Below are positions 7,717 through 12,721 of a stretch of DNA of 12,721 nucleotides, piece after piece (the stretch's first letter is position 1; each line of letters begins with the position of its first letter). The DNA lies in the NCBI GenBank assembly GCA_002715405.1, contig PAZD01000041.1:1-12721 (forward strand). Direction: 5' to 3'. The DNA is from Acidimicrobiaceae bacterium (lineage in GTDB: Bacteria; Actinomycetota; Acidimicrobiia; Acidimicrobiales; UBA8592). The position numbers were made by a program, and so were the translations under genes. The notes under the pieces are model-generated. The model was not told the DNA's origin. It worked only from the letters and a program-made list of their open reading frames with translations, and did no database searches.

Positions 7717-8475
7717 TCAGAAAATCGTATATCCACCATCCAAACACACCTGTTGGCCGGTGTGAAAAGTTTGTGAGGGGTCTGCAAGGAAAGCCCCAAT
7801 TTCTCTAAATTCGCTAGGGTCCGCCCATCGGCGAACAGGAGTTCTCCGTGTTGTCACTTCACGGAAACGGTCATTCTCATACGCGGGTGTTGCGAGTTCC
7901 GTTATTGTCCATCCAGGTAAGAGACTATTGGCCCTAATCTGATGGCGGGCTAACGCAACGGCGAGTGCTCTGACGAGCCCAGTTACACCTGTCTTCGCGG
8001 TTCCGTATGCTTCGTTACCTCCAGCTCCGTGGACTGCTGACGTTGACGATACGGCAACAAGACTTCCGCCAGTTCCTTGATCGATCAGATGGCGTGCCGC
8101 CTCGCGTAAAGTCAGGAAAACTCCGTCAAGATTAACGGCCATAATTTTCCGCCATTCTTCAAGACTCACGTCTACGAACGGGGTGCCGGTACCTCCGCGT
8201 CCAGCGTTTGCGAACAGCCCGTCAACTCTCCCAAATTCATTGAGCGTTTCCTGCATACATCGCTGTACATCTTCTTCGGAACTGACGTCACAAGTAAACG
8301 CATGGGACTCAGCGCCTCGTTTCTGCAAATTACTGACCGCAGCTTCACTTTTTTCCGTGTTTCGAGCCCATATAGCGATAGAACCACCAGCATCGGCGAT
8401 CCCTTCAGCTAGGCCGAGTCCGATGCCCCCGTTCCCACCTGTGATTATGAAAACCTTGCCAGAAAGATTAATCAT
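7717..8475 (-). CDS. Short-chain dehydrogenase/reductase (SDR, classical)
   Basis: This 252-residue NAD(P)-dependent oxidoreductase is complete by family length. The Rossmann glycine motif is T-G-G-N-G-G-I-G (12-19), D63 is in the C-D-V cofactor motif, N-A-G is at 90-92, the active-site N115 is in M-A-V-N-L-D-G-V-F, and the catalytic serine and Y-x-x-x-K are in V-S-S-T-S-A-V-H-G and Y157-G-T-A-K161. The C-terminus keeps the usual L-D-G-G-Y-T. It would interconvert a secondary alcohol or hydroxyacyl group and its ketone; resemblance to FabG-like or sugar/steroid SDRs does not settle the substrate. It starts 12 bp after the hydrolase stop, so the two are almost certainly co-transcribed and may act in series. 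Confidence 0.92.
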   Translation of the reverse strand: MINLSGKVFIITGGNGGIGLGLAEGIADAGGSIAIWARNTEKSEAAVSNLQKRGAESHAFTCDVSSEEDVQRCMQETLNEFGRVDGLFANAGRGGTGTPFVDVSLEEWRKIMAVNLDGVFLTLREAARHLIDQGTGGSLVAVSSTSAVHGAGGNEAYGTAKTGVTGLVRALAVALARHQIRANSLLPGWTITELATPAYENDRFREVTTRRTPVRRWADPSEFREIGAFLADPSQTFHTGQQVCLDGGYTIF

Positions 8476-8487
8476 CAGGAAATAAAG

Positions 8488-9456
8488 CTAGGTCGAGGGA
8501 TGTAAGGCTGCTTGCAACGCAGCAGTCTGATCAGCAGCCCATCGCATGGAAAGAGGGGAGTCTGCGACAAACCCGTTACTTCCATGAAAGGCTCCAGGGT
8601 AGACATGAAGTTCTACAGGAACGCCAGCTTGAGATAAACGCCTTGCGTATTCAATGTCTTCGTCTACGAATATGTCCAGTGTCCCAACGTTGACATAGGC
8701 CGCCGGTAGGCCAGACAGGTCGTTTGCAATGCTAGGAGAGGCATATGGGGTTACCTCATCAGCTCCACCAAGATACGCCTTCCAAGCGGCTATATTTGCT
8801 TCTCGATTCCAGACACGAGTATCCGAAGTACCGAAACTACTTGGGGTCTCGTTCCGGTGATCGAGCATTGGGAAAACCAAAAGTTGGAAGATCAAATTTG
8901 GACCACCGTTGTCTCTGGCCATTAGGGCTGTGCCAGCTGCAAGCCCACCGCCAGCTGAAGCGCCGCCGATAGCGATCCGTTCAGATGATACCCCTAAGCT
9001 GCTAGCGTTTTCACTAAACCATTTCAGCGAAGCGTAACAGTCATGCAACTGGGCAGGACAAGGATCTTCAGGCGCCAGGCGGTAATCAACTGAAACCACC
9101 ACACATTCATGTGCTTTAGCCATGGGGGTACACACGTCGTCGTCCCAATCGGCTGTACCAAGTACCATTCCGCCACCATGTATCCACAACAGTCCAGGCG
9201 CTTCAGGAAGAAGCGATGCGGGTTTGTAGACTTTTACGCGCACGTCTGGATCTCCGTTAAGGCCTGGAACTTTCACTTCCTCTATAGAGATGTCGTCTGG
9301 CTGTTCAAAAGCCGGCATTTGAGAAAAGAGTTCCTCAATGCCTTCCCTTGTAGCGGAGATATCTGTCAGGTCCAATAGTTTCTCTGGAAGCACACTTAGG
9401 ACGGCGCGGTGCATTTCATCTAGTTCAGTTTCAAAATCAAAAGTTCTTCCTGTCAT
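8488..9456 (-). CDS. Alpha/beta hydrolase, hormone-sensitive-lipase (HSL) family esterase
   Basis: This 322-residue cytoplasmic carboxylesterase belongs to the HSL/abhydrolase_3 group. The oxyanion-hole motif is H-G-G-G (93-96), followed by D-Y-R-L-A-P-E (124-130). The nucleophile elbow is G-G-A-S-A-G-G with S167; the acid is probably D261 (G-T-L-D) and the base H291 (A-F-H-G). It should cleave short or medium acyl esters. ATG 9456 was preferred because AAGGAGA lies just upstream (9461-9467); an in-frame ATG at 9489 would add eleven residues but has no ribosome-binding site. It is followed closely by the SDR gene, and ester cleavage followed by alcohol oxidation is a natural pairing. A 99-bp gap separates it from the upstream SnoaL_4-like gene. 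Confidence 0.92.
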   Translation of the reverse strand: MTGRTFDFETELDEMHRAVLSVLPEKLLDLTDISATREGIEELFSQMPAFEQPDDISIEEVKVPGLNGDPDVRVKVYKPASLLPEAPGLLWIHGGGMVLGTADWDDDVCTPMAKAHECVVVSVDYRLAPEDPCPAQLHDCYASLKWFSENASSLGVSSERIAIGGASAGGGLAAGTALMARDNGGPNLIFQLLVFPMLDHRNETPSSFGTSDTRVWNREANIAAWKAYLGGADEVTPYASPSIANDLSGLPAAYVNVGTLDIFVDEDIEYARRLSQAGVPVELHVYPGAFHGSNGFVADSPLSMRWAADQTAALQAALHPST

Positions 9457-9460
9457 GGCT

Positions 9461-9467
9461 TCTCCTT
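9461..9467 (-). promoter_or_regulatory. Shine-Dalgarno site that fixes the hydrolase start
   Basis: AAGGAGA on the minus strand is followed by AGCC and the ATG at 9456. It supports this start over the ATG at 9489, which has no such site. Confidence 0.6.
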
Positions 9468-9487
9468 GTTCTTTAGGAATCATACGC

Positions 9488-9499
9488 ATCCTGCAGGAT
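9488..9499. repeat. 12-bp perfect palindrome upstream of the hydrolase gene
   Basis: ATCCTGCAGGAT lies about 32 bp upstream of the hydrolase ATG, in the 99-bp gap after the SnoaL_4-like gene. It could be an operator. It is short, has no T-run and may be chance. Confidence 0.25.
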
Positions 9500-9555
9500 T
9501 CCGTCTAAATCAAAATATAAAAGTAGCTGTAAGGAGGATCTGGAGGTAATGGCAA

Positions 9556-10059
9556 TTAATTCGCTAGGGATTCGCGGCCTTTTTCTCGGGCTAAAGCCAT
9601 GATCGAGTGGTCGCCCTTCCTCCAAAGCACAGTGAGCTTTACGCCGGTAAGAAGCCAACCAGTGGGGGATAGGTCACTTCGGACAAGAGAGTCGTCATAG
9701 AATCCGCCAAGAGTAAACCAAGAATCTTCTTTATCTGGTTCATATACATGGTGGGCTTGCATGTACATGCGGCAAGTTGCTGAATCCCCATCTAGAACTG
9801 GCAAAGGGTTCGTCATTGTATGCTGAGTTGCCGCTAATCCTGTGAAAAGCGGTTGGACACCTCGGACCCATTGATCGCCAGACAATATACTCGGCTCGGT
9901 AACAGATGATCCTTCATACGATGAAAAGTCAACTTCTACTTGGTCAGCAAAGATAGACCGGTAGAGAATGAAATCCTTAGTATCTATCCCTAGTGCATAA
10001 AGGTAGATTGTTTCCGCTAAAGCTAATTTGTCGGTTACAACTGAATCGTTGTTTGTCAT
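9556..10059 (-). CDS. SnoaL_4-like (nuclear transport factor 2 fold) protein
   Basis: This 167-residue protein fits the SnoaL_4 family: an N-terminal helix with I-Y-L-Y-A-L-G-I-D-T-K-D, then F-A-D-Q-V-E-V-D-F, then G-L-A-A-T-Q-H-T-M-T-N-P with the conserved histidine, and strands ending in W-L-L-T-G-V-K-L-T-V-L-W. Relatives include scytalone-dehydratase-like proteins and ring-hydroxylating-dioxygenase small-subunit-like folds; no reaction can be fixed. Its ATG overlaps the stop of the selenoprotein gene (ATGA), and TGGAGA lies 7 nt upstream inside that gene. Its translation is therefore coupled to the selenoprotein, which suggests a shared function or at least matched expression. Confidence 0.8.
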   Translation of the reverse strand: MTNNDSVVTDKLALAETIYLYALGIDTKDFILYRSIFADQVEVDFSSYEGSSVTEPSILSGDQWVRGVQPLFTGLAATQHTMTNPLPVLDGDSATCRMYMQAHHVYEPDKEDSWFTLGGFYDDSLVRSDLSPTGWLLTGVKLTVLWRKGDHSIMALAREKGRESLAN

Positions 10060-10673
10060 GGCCGTTCTCCAAAATCAGGACCTTCTTTTCTGGTCCGTTT
10101 CAATTCCCAAAACCCCGGTGTAGTTGTCAGAGTCACTACACTATCCCATATTTTCAGGCTCTCTTCTTGTTCAAGTACTCGGGTGATGACAGGGCCAAAT
10201 ATTCCGACTTTTTCTCCTTGGGTATCATTAAAGGCGATTATAGGCGTTCCGATGTCATCACCAGCGAGTTCGATACCCTCATCCATTCGGGACCGGATTT
10301 GTTCATCGAAGGAGGAGTCCTCATATGCTGCGAGGTGTTGCTCGCTGACTCCGATTGAATTGAGCACATCTTTGAGATCAAAGTCAAGGAAATCTCTATC
10401 GTGATGGATTCTTCGTCCCAACTCCCAGTAGTAACTTTGGACAGCTTCATCTTCTTCGATTTCGCGAATGGATTCCATCACACGCAGTAAATTATGGGAA
10501 CGCTCATACCAAGAGTAACGTTTGTTGTCTTTATCGGGATTGTTTTTGAAGTAGAGGCTTATTGGCTGCCACGTGATCGATAAATCACGATGAGGCTGAA
10601 CTCCGTCAACGACCCACCTGGCCGTAACCCAACACCACGGTCATATGGGATCAACCCAGAATTCTATCTTCAT
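10056..10673 (-). CDS. Selenoprotein: Rv2466c-like DsbA-family thioredoxin-fold oxidoreductase (UPWC active site)
   Basis: Read from ATG 10673, the frame gives 205 residues if the TGA at 10641-10643 is decoded as selenocysteine (residue 11). The N-terminus reads E-F-W-V-D-P-I-U-P-W-C-W, matching the W-x-D-P-x-C-P-W-C-W active site of mycothiol-dependent nitroreductase Rv2466c (about 207 residues), with Sec for the nucleophilic cysteine and C14 kept as partner. The rest matches the same family: G-R-R-I-H, D-D-I-G-T-P-I-I, I-F-G-P-V-I, and F-W-E-L-K-R-T-R with a G-P-D-F end. A SECIS-like hairpin follows the UGA. The first GAGG is 6 nt before the ATG. Standard gene calling would keep only 141 residues from a GTG at codon 65. 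The gene starts 26 bp after the alcohol dehydrogenase stop, and its own TGA stop overlaps the next ATG. It is likely a thiol-dependent reductase of the cytoplasm. Confidence 0.9.
10605..10628 (-). promoter_or_regulatory. Bacterial SECIS element (selenocysteine insertion hairpin)
   Basis: In the mRNA, bases 10628 to 10620 pair with 10614 to 10605, giving nine pairs (two of them G-U) and one bulged U (10608). The five-base loop is AGGUG at 10619-10615, with G in its second position. The loop begins 21 nt after the UGA. Known bacterial SECIS elements have a short stem, a loop with an early G and a similar distance; the E. coli fdhF loop is AGGUCU, 17 nt after its UGA. The hairpin also codes for residues of the protein. 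Confidence 0.78.
10641..10643 (-). other. Selenocysteine codon (in-frame TGA recoded)
   Basis: TGA stands exactly where the family has the nucleophilic cysteine of CPWC. TGC or TGT differs at only the third base. The protein homology runs on without a shift on both sides. Confidence 0.88.
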
Positions 10674-10699
10674 CTTGACCCTCGCTTACCGAATGGATG

Positions 10700-11728
10700 T
10701 CATGGCCGAACGAGAACTTTCGTGTGTTCAGATTGGCCTGTAGCTAACTCTGCAAAAGTATCTGCTATGTCTGATAGGTCCACGGTCCCAGAGTGCAGAG
10801 CATCTAAATCAATCCTGCCATCACTCACATACCCCATTGTCATTTCAAATTCCTCGTGCGTGTACCCCAGTGCCGCAGAAACTGTTATTTCCTTGTTAAG
10901 CCACTGACGTGGGCTCATCGGGGCATCCCCCATTGCTAGCCCAATTAAGGAAACTCTCCCTCCTCTTCGTGCTAAATCAACGGCGGATTGAACTGTCGCC
11001 GGGATCCCTGCGCATTCGTAAACGACGTCTCCACCTAGCCCTCCGGTGTGTTCGGCAACGAATTCTCTTGCGTCGCTTGGATCAATGCTGTGATGGGCTC
11101 CAAGGGTTAAGGCTAGATTCCTTCGAGTTTCATTGGGTTCAACGACGATAGTGGTTCCGGCTCCGGCGGCGAGAACCCATTGCAAGGTACTTAGTCCAAT
11201 TGGTCCGGCACCTTGCACCACCGCTACTTCACCTAATCGTGGGGCAGTGGCGCGCACAGCGTGAAAACAAATAGCTGCGGGTTCAATCTGGGCTGCTTGT
11301 TCGTCCGTTAAGTCAGGGTTTTTCACTGGAACAACGCGACCGTGGTGAATGGTGAGCTGTTTAGCGAAGCCACCATGAGGTGTTTCAAAAGGCCCCCGTC
11401 CAACCATTGCCGTTAACACTGTTTGGCATTTGCTCATTTGGCCAGCGAGGCATGCGGAGCAAGAACCACAGGAAGGAGGAACAGCGATTATTACCCTGTC
11501 TCCTTCAGCGACTCGGGTTACTTCTGAACCAGTTTTGGAGATAATTCCAGTCCATTCATGGCCACACGTTGAGGGCCAAGCAGGGCCCGGACTCTGATAC
11601 GAATGGATGTCAGTTCCACAAATCCCGCAGAATATGATGTCTACTACAACCTGATTACTTTCGGGGTCGATAGGCTCAAATTCGACGAATTCGATAGTCT
11701 CTTGGTCAGTGATCAGGGCTGCATGCAT
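10700..11728 (-). CDS. Zinc-dependent alcohol dehydrogenase (MDR superfamily)
   Basis: This 342-residue medium-chain dehydrogenase is complete. Catalytic zinc ligands are C37 in C-G-I-C-G-T-D-I-H, H57-E58 in C-G-H-E-W, and E149 in I-E-P-A-A. The structural zinc site has four cysteines (C87, C90, C93, C101) in S-C-G-S-C-S-A-C-L-A-G-Q-M-S-K-C. The Rossmann motif is G-A-G-P-I-G-L (173-179), followed by an acidic residue (V-V-E-P-N), which suggests NAD rather than NADP. It resembles threonine/sorbitol/butanediol-dehydrogenase-like enzymes; the alcohol is unknown. It has no Shine-Dalgarno sequence, but TAAGTT lies 6 nt before the ATG, so it may be leaderless and head the minus-strand cluster. The selenoprotein follows after 26 bp. 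Confidence 0.93.
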   Translation of the reverse strand: MHAALITDQETIEFVEFEPIDPESNQVVVDIIFCGICGTDIHSYQSPGPAWPSTCGHEWTGIISKTGSEVTRVAEGDRVIIAVPPSCGSCSACLAGQMSKCQTVLTAMVGRGPFETPHGGFAKQLTIHHGRVVPVKNPDLTDEQAAQIEPAAICFHAVRATAPRLGEVAVVQGAGPIGLSTLQWVLAAGAGTTIVVEPNETRRNLALTLGAHHSIDPSDAREFVAEHTGGLGGDVVYECAGIPATVQSAVDLARRGGRVSLIGLAMGDAPMSPRQWLNKEITVSAALGYTHEEFEMTMGYVSDGRIDLDALHSGTVDLSDIADTFAELATGQSEHTKVLVRP

Positions 11729-11734
11729 AAGCTA

Positions 11735-11740
11735 AACTTA
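11735..11740 (-). promoter_or_regulatory. Candidate -10 box (TAAGTT) for a leaderless alcohol dehydrogenase mRNA
   Basis: TAAGTT lies 6 nt before ATG 11728, with no Shine-Dalgarno sequence. It would also be the main promoter of the selenoprotein-containing cluster. No clear -35 box is seen. Confidence 0.4.
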
Positions 11741-11797
11741 GTGCTAGTGGTTAGAAATTTCATTTTAGCCGACATTGATTATCTTCTCAGATCAGAT

Positions 11798-12406
11798 CTA
11801 TGGCGTGATGATTACGTTATCTCCAAGGTGCATAGTTTCGTTCACTGATCGAACCGACCGTACTCCAGCTCGCGAGGCTTGGACACGAGTGATGCTGGCA
11901 TAGTCGATCCGCAAACCATACCGGTCTTCGTATCCAAGTGTTCGTTGGAGAAAGGACATAGCAACCATGGCATGGCAGAATGCCACAACAGTCTTTCCGG
12001 AGTTGTTAGTGATTATTTCTTCAAATGCCGTAAAAACTCGATCAGCAAACGCATCGATATCGACATCGCCATGCATACTGTCCGGATCATCGACGATTGC
12101 TTGCCATTCATCGCCCCCCTTAGCTTTGACTTCCTCCATCGGAAGGTACGTATCGCTGTCTTTGTCAATCTCTACTAAATCATCAACAATCATTAAATCC
12201 ATGCCAAGCTTTTCGACAAGAGGTTGAGCTGTTTGGCGCGCCCGAAGCATAGGAGAAGAAACGATCAAATCAATATCTAGATCACATAAGTAGTTCGCAA
12301 CAGCGTCCGCTTGTGCATGCCCGATATCGGTCAAGCTGGGGTCCGCAGTCCCCTCAACATTTTCTACGCGGTTAGGTCTTCCGTGTCTAACGATTATTAA
12401 TTCCAC
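11798..12406 (-). CDS. Histidine phosphatase family protein (phosphoglycerate-mutase-like)
   Basis: This 202-residue protein has the branch-1 histidine phosphatase pattern. The N-terminal R-H-G motif carries the phospho-accepting H8; S-S-P-M-L-R-A-R-Q-T-A has the phosphate-binding arginine (R55); an acidic residue follows (about E79), and F-C-H-A carries the second catalytic histidine (H145). It should hydrolyse a phosphate monoester in the cytoplasm; cofactor-dependent mutase activity is unlikely from length alone, and the substrate is unknown. The start is a GTG, since the two ATGs just upstream are in another frame that stops at once. TAAGCT lies 6 nt before the GTG and no Shine-Dalgarno sequence is present. 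It is 69 bp upstream of the dehydrogenase and may be a separate unit. Confidence 0.88.
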   Translation of the reverse strand: MELIIVRHGRPNRVENVEGTADPSLTDIGHAQADAVANYLCDLDIDLIVSSPMLRARQTAQPLVEKLGMDLMIVDDLVEIDKDSDTYLPMEEVKAKGGDEWQAIVDDPDSMHGDVDIDAFADRVFTAFEEIITNNSGKTVVAFCHAMVAMSFLQRTLGYEDRYGLRIDYASITRVQASRAGVRSVRSVNETMHLGDNVIITP

Positions 12407-12412
12407 ATCATG

Positions 12413-12418
12413 AGCTTA
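12413..12418 (-). promoter_or_regulatory. Candidate -10 box (TAAGCT) for a leaderless phosphatase mRNA
   Basis: TAAGCT lies 6 nt before GTG 12406, the same distance as at the sulfatase and dehydrogenase genes. An alternative -10, TAGAAT on the minus strand at 12458-12463, would give a leader of about 45 nt. Confidence 0.35.
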
Positions 12419-12475
12419 GAGAAACTGATCAGGAAGGCCACCCTAACGACTGAAATAATTCTAAGCACGGGGCGA

Positions 12476-12501
12476 ATATGAACACATCCTTCGGTTCATA
12501 T
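12476..12501. promoter_or_regulatory. Operator-like inverted repeat (8-bp arms, 10-nt spacer)
   Basis: ATATGAAC (12476-12483) and GTTCATAT (12494-12501) are perfect inverted copies. The right arm runs into the candidate -10 box TATAGT (12499-12504) of the SDR gene at 12513. A bound dimeric repressor would block that promoter. TetR-, GntR- and MarR-type regulators use sites of this kind; the cognate protein is not known. Confidence 0.5.
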
Positions 12502-12504
12502 AGT
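12499..12504 (+). promoter_or_regulatory. Candidate -10 box (TATAGT) for the right-end SDR gene
   Basis: TATAGT lies 8 nt before GTG 12513. With no Shine-Dalgarno sequence in between, the transcript would begin at or beside the start codon. Confidence 0.45.
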
Positions 12505-12512
12505 GTGACATT

Positions 12513-12721
12513 GTGAGCGACCTACCAACACTTGATCTAACAGGGGGAACGGCACTTGTTGTAGGCGGCGCCGGTGGGGGCATAGGATCAGCGATTACCT
12601 TAGCTCTCGCAGACGCTGGAGCGGAACTCCATATCGTCACCTACGACAAAGGCCATGCGGAAGAGGTCATTGAAGAAGGGAAAGACTTGAGAGGGTCGAT
12701 TCAGCCATATTTCGCAGATGT
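12513..12721 (+). CDS. Short-chain dehydrogenase/reductase, N-terminal part (runs off the window)
   Basis: From GTG 12513 the frame stays open to the right edge (69 codons and two bases). It shows the N-terminal half of a Rossmann fold: D-L-T-G-G-T-A-L-V-V-G-G-A-G-G-G-I-G-S-A-I, then L-A-D-A-G-A-E-L-H-I-V, and a D-V motif at the edge that usually follows strand beta-3. The glycine motif is V-G-G-A-G-G-G-I-G in place of the common T-G-x-x-x-G-I-G. The catalytic tetrad lies beyond the window. The start lacks a Shine-Dalgarno sequence and fits a leaderless gene. It is divergent from the phosphatase, with 106 bp shared, and has an operator-like repeat over its promoter. Confidence 0.82.
   Translation, partial: MSDLPTLDLTGGTALVVGGAGGGIGSAITLALADAGAELHIVTYDKGHAEEVIEEGKDLRGSIQPYFAD

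Noticed and set aside
9457..9489. Extended hydrolase start at ATG 9489
   Set aside because: It lacks a Shine-Dalgarno sequence, and the extra eleven residues contain the ribosome-binding site of the ATG at 9456.
10056..10481. A 141-residue standalone protein starting at GTG codon 65 of the selenoprotein gene
   Set aside because: It would start in mid-domain without the active site, and it leaves 218 bp upstream that clearly encode the missing N-terminus once the TGA is read as Sec.
10629..10640. Alternative hairpin CCGTGG/TTACGG immediately after the UGA as the SECIS
   Set aside because: Its loop lies only 6 nt after the UGA, too close for known bacterial SECIS elements, and two of six pairs are G-U. 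The hairpin at 10605-10628 fits better.
1..12721. CRISPR arrays, tRNA or rRNA genes, insertion sequences, integrases
   Set aside because: I saw no regularly spaced direct repeats, no tRNA-like cloverleaf, no transposase or integrase motifs and no terminal inverted repeats.

Overview
This 12.7 kb window comes from a mid-GC bacterial genome with compact, mostly catabolic or accessory gene content. The best guess for the host is a marine-type actinomycete (Actinomycetota, perhaps an Acidimicrobiia-like lineage). The clues are a member of the mycothiol-dependent nitroreductase (Rv2466c) family, several genes that look leaderless behind TANNNT -10 boxes, and many acyl-CoA, SDR and SnoaL-type genes. 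The assignment is an inference; there is no rRNA or phylogenetic marker in the window.

Layout. Positions 1-1698 (+) hold the tail of an ABC-transporter ATPase, its SsuC/TauC-type permease and a TetR regulator. Facing them, 1765-4310 (-) carries a Cys-type sulfatase translationally coupled to an APH/EcK-like small-molecule kinase. Divergent from the sulfatase, 4465-6393 (+) encodes an AMP-forming acyl-CoA synthetase and a small SnoaL-like protein. From 6390 to 11728 (-) runs a co-directional cluster, in transcription order: zinc alcohol dehydrogenase, thioredoxin-fold selenoprotein, SnoaL_4-like protein, HSL-type alpha/beta hydrolase, SDR oxidoreductase, MFS exporter. A histidine phosphatase (-) and the start of another SDR (+) diverge at the right end.

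The main discovery is at 10056-10673. Conventional gene calling gives a 141-residue protein that begins mid-fold. Reading through one in-frame TGA (10641-10643) restores a 205-residue Rv2466c/DsbA-like protein whose catalytic CPWC motif is written UPWC, with selenocysteine in place of the nucleophilic cysteine. A nine-base-pair stem with a bulged U and an AGGUG loop lies 21 nt after the UGA, where a bacterial SECIS element belongs.

Other points of note are an in-frame TAG that cuts the last 23 codons off the ABC ATPase, a repeated TANNNT-N6-start pattern at genes without Shine-Dalgarno sequences, and a 26-bp operator-like inverted repeat over the -10 box of the right-end SDR gene. How the genes work together is inferred: uptake of an organic (perhaps sulfonated or sulfated) substrate, desulfation, CoA activation, ester hydrolysis and alcohol oxidation, with drug-like export and selenium-based redox defence. 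No substrate can be read from the sequence. No stretch over 300 bases lacks a gene once the selenoprotein is restored.
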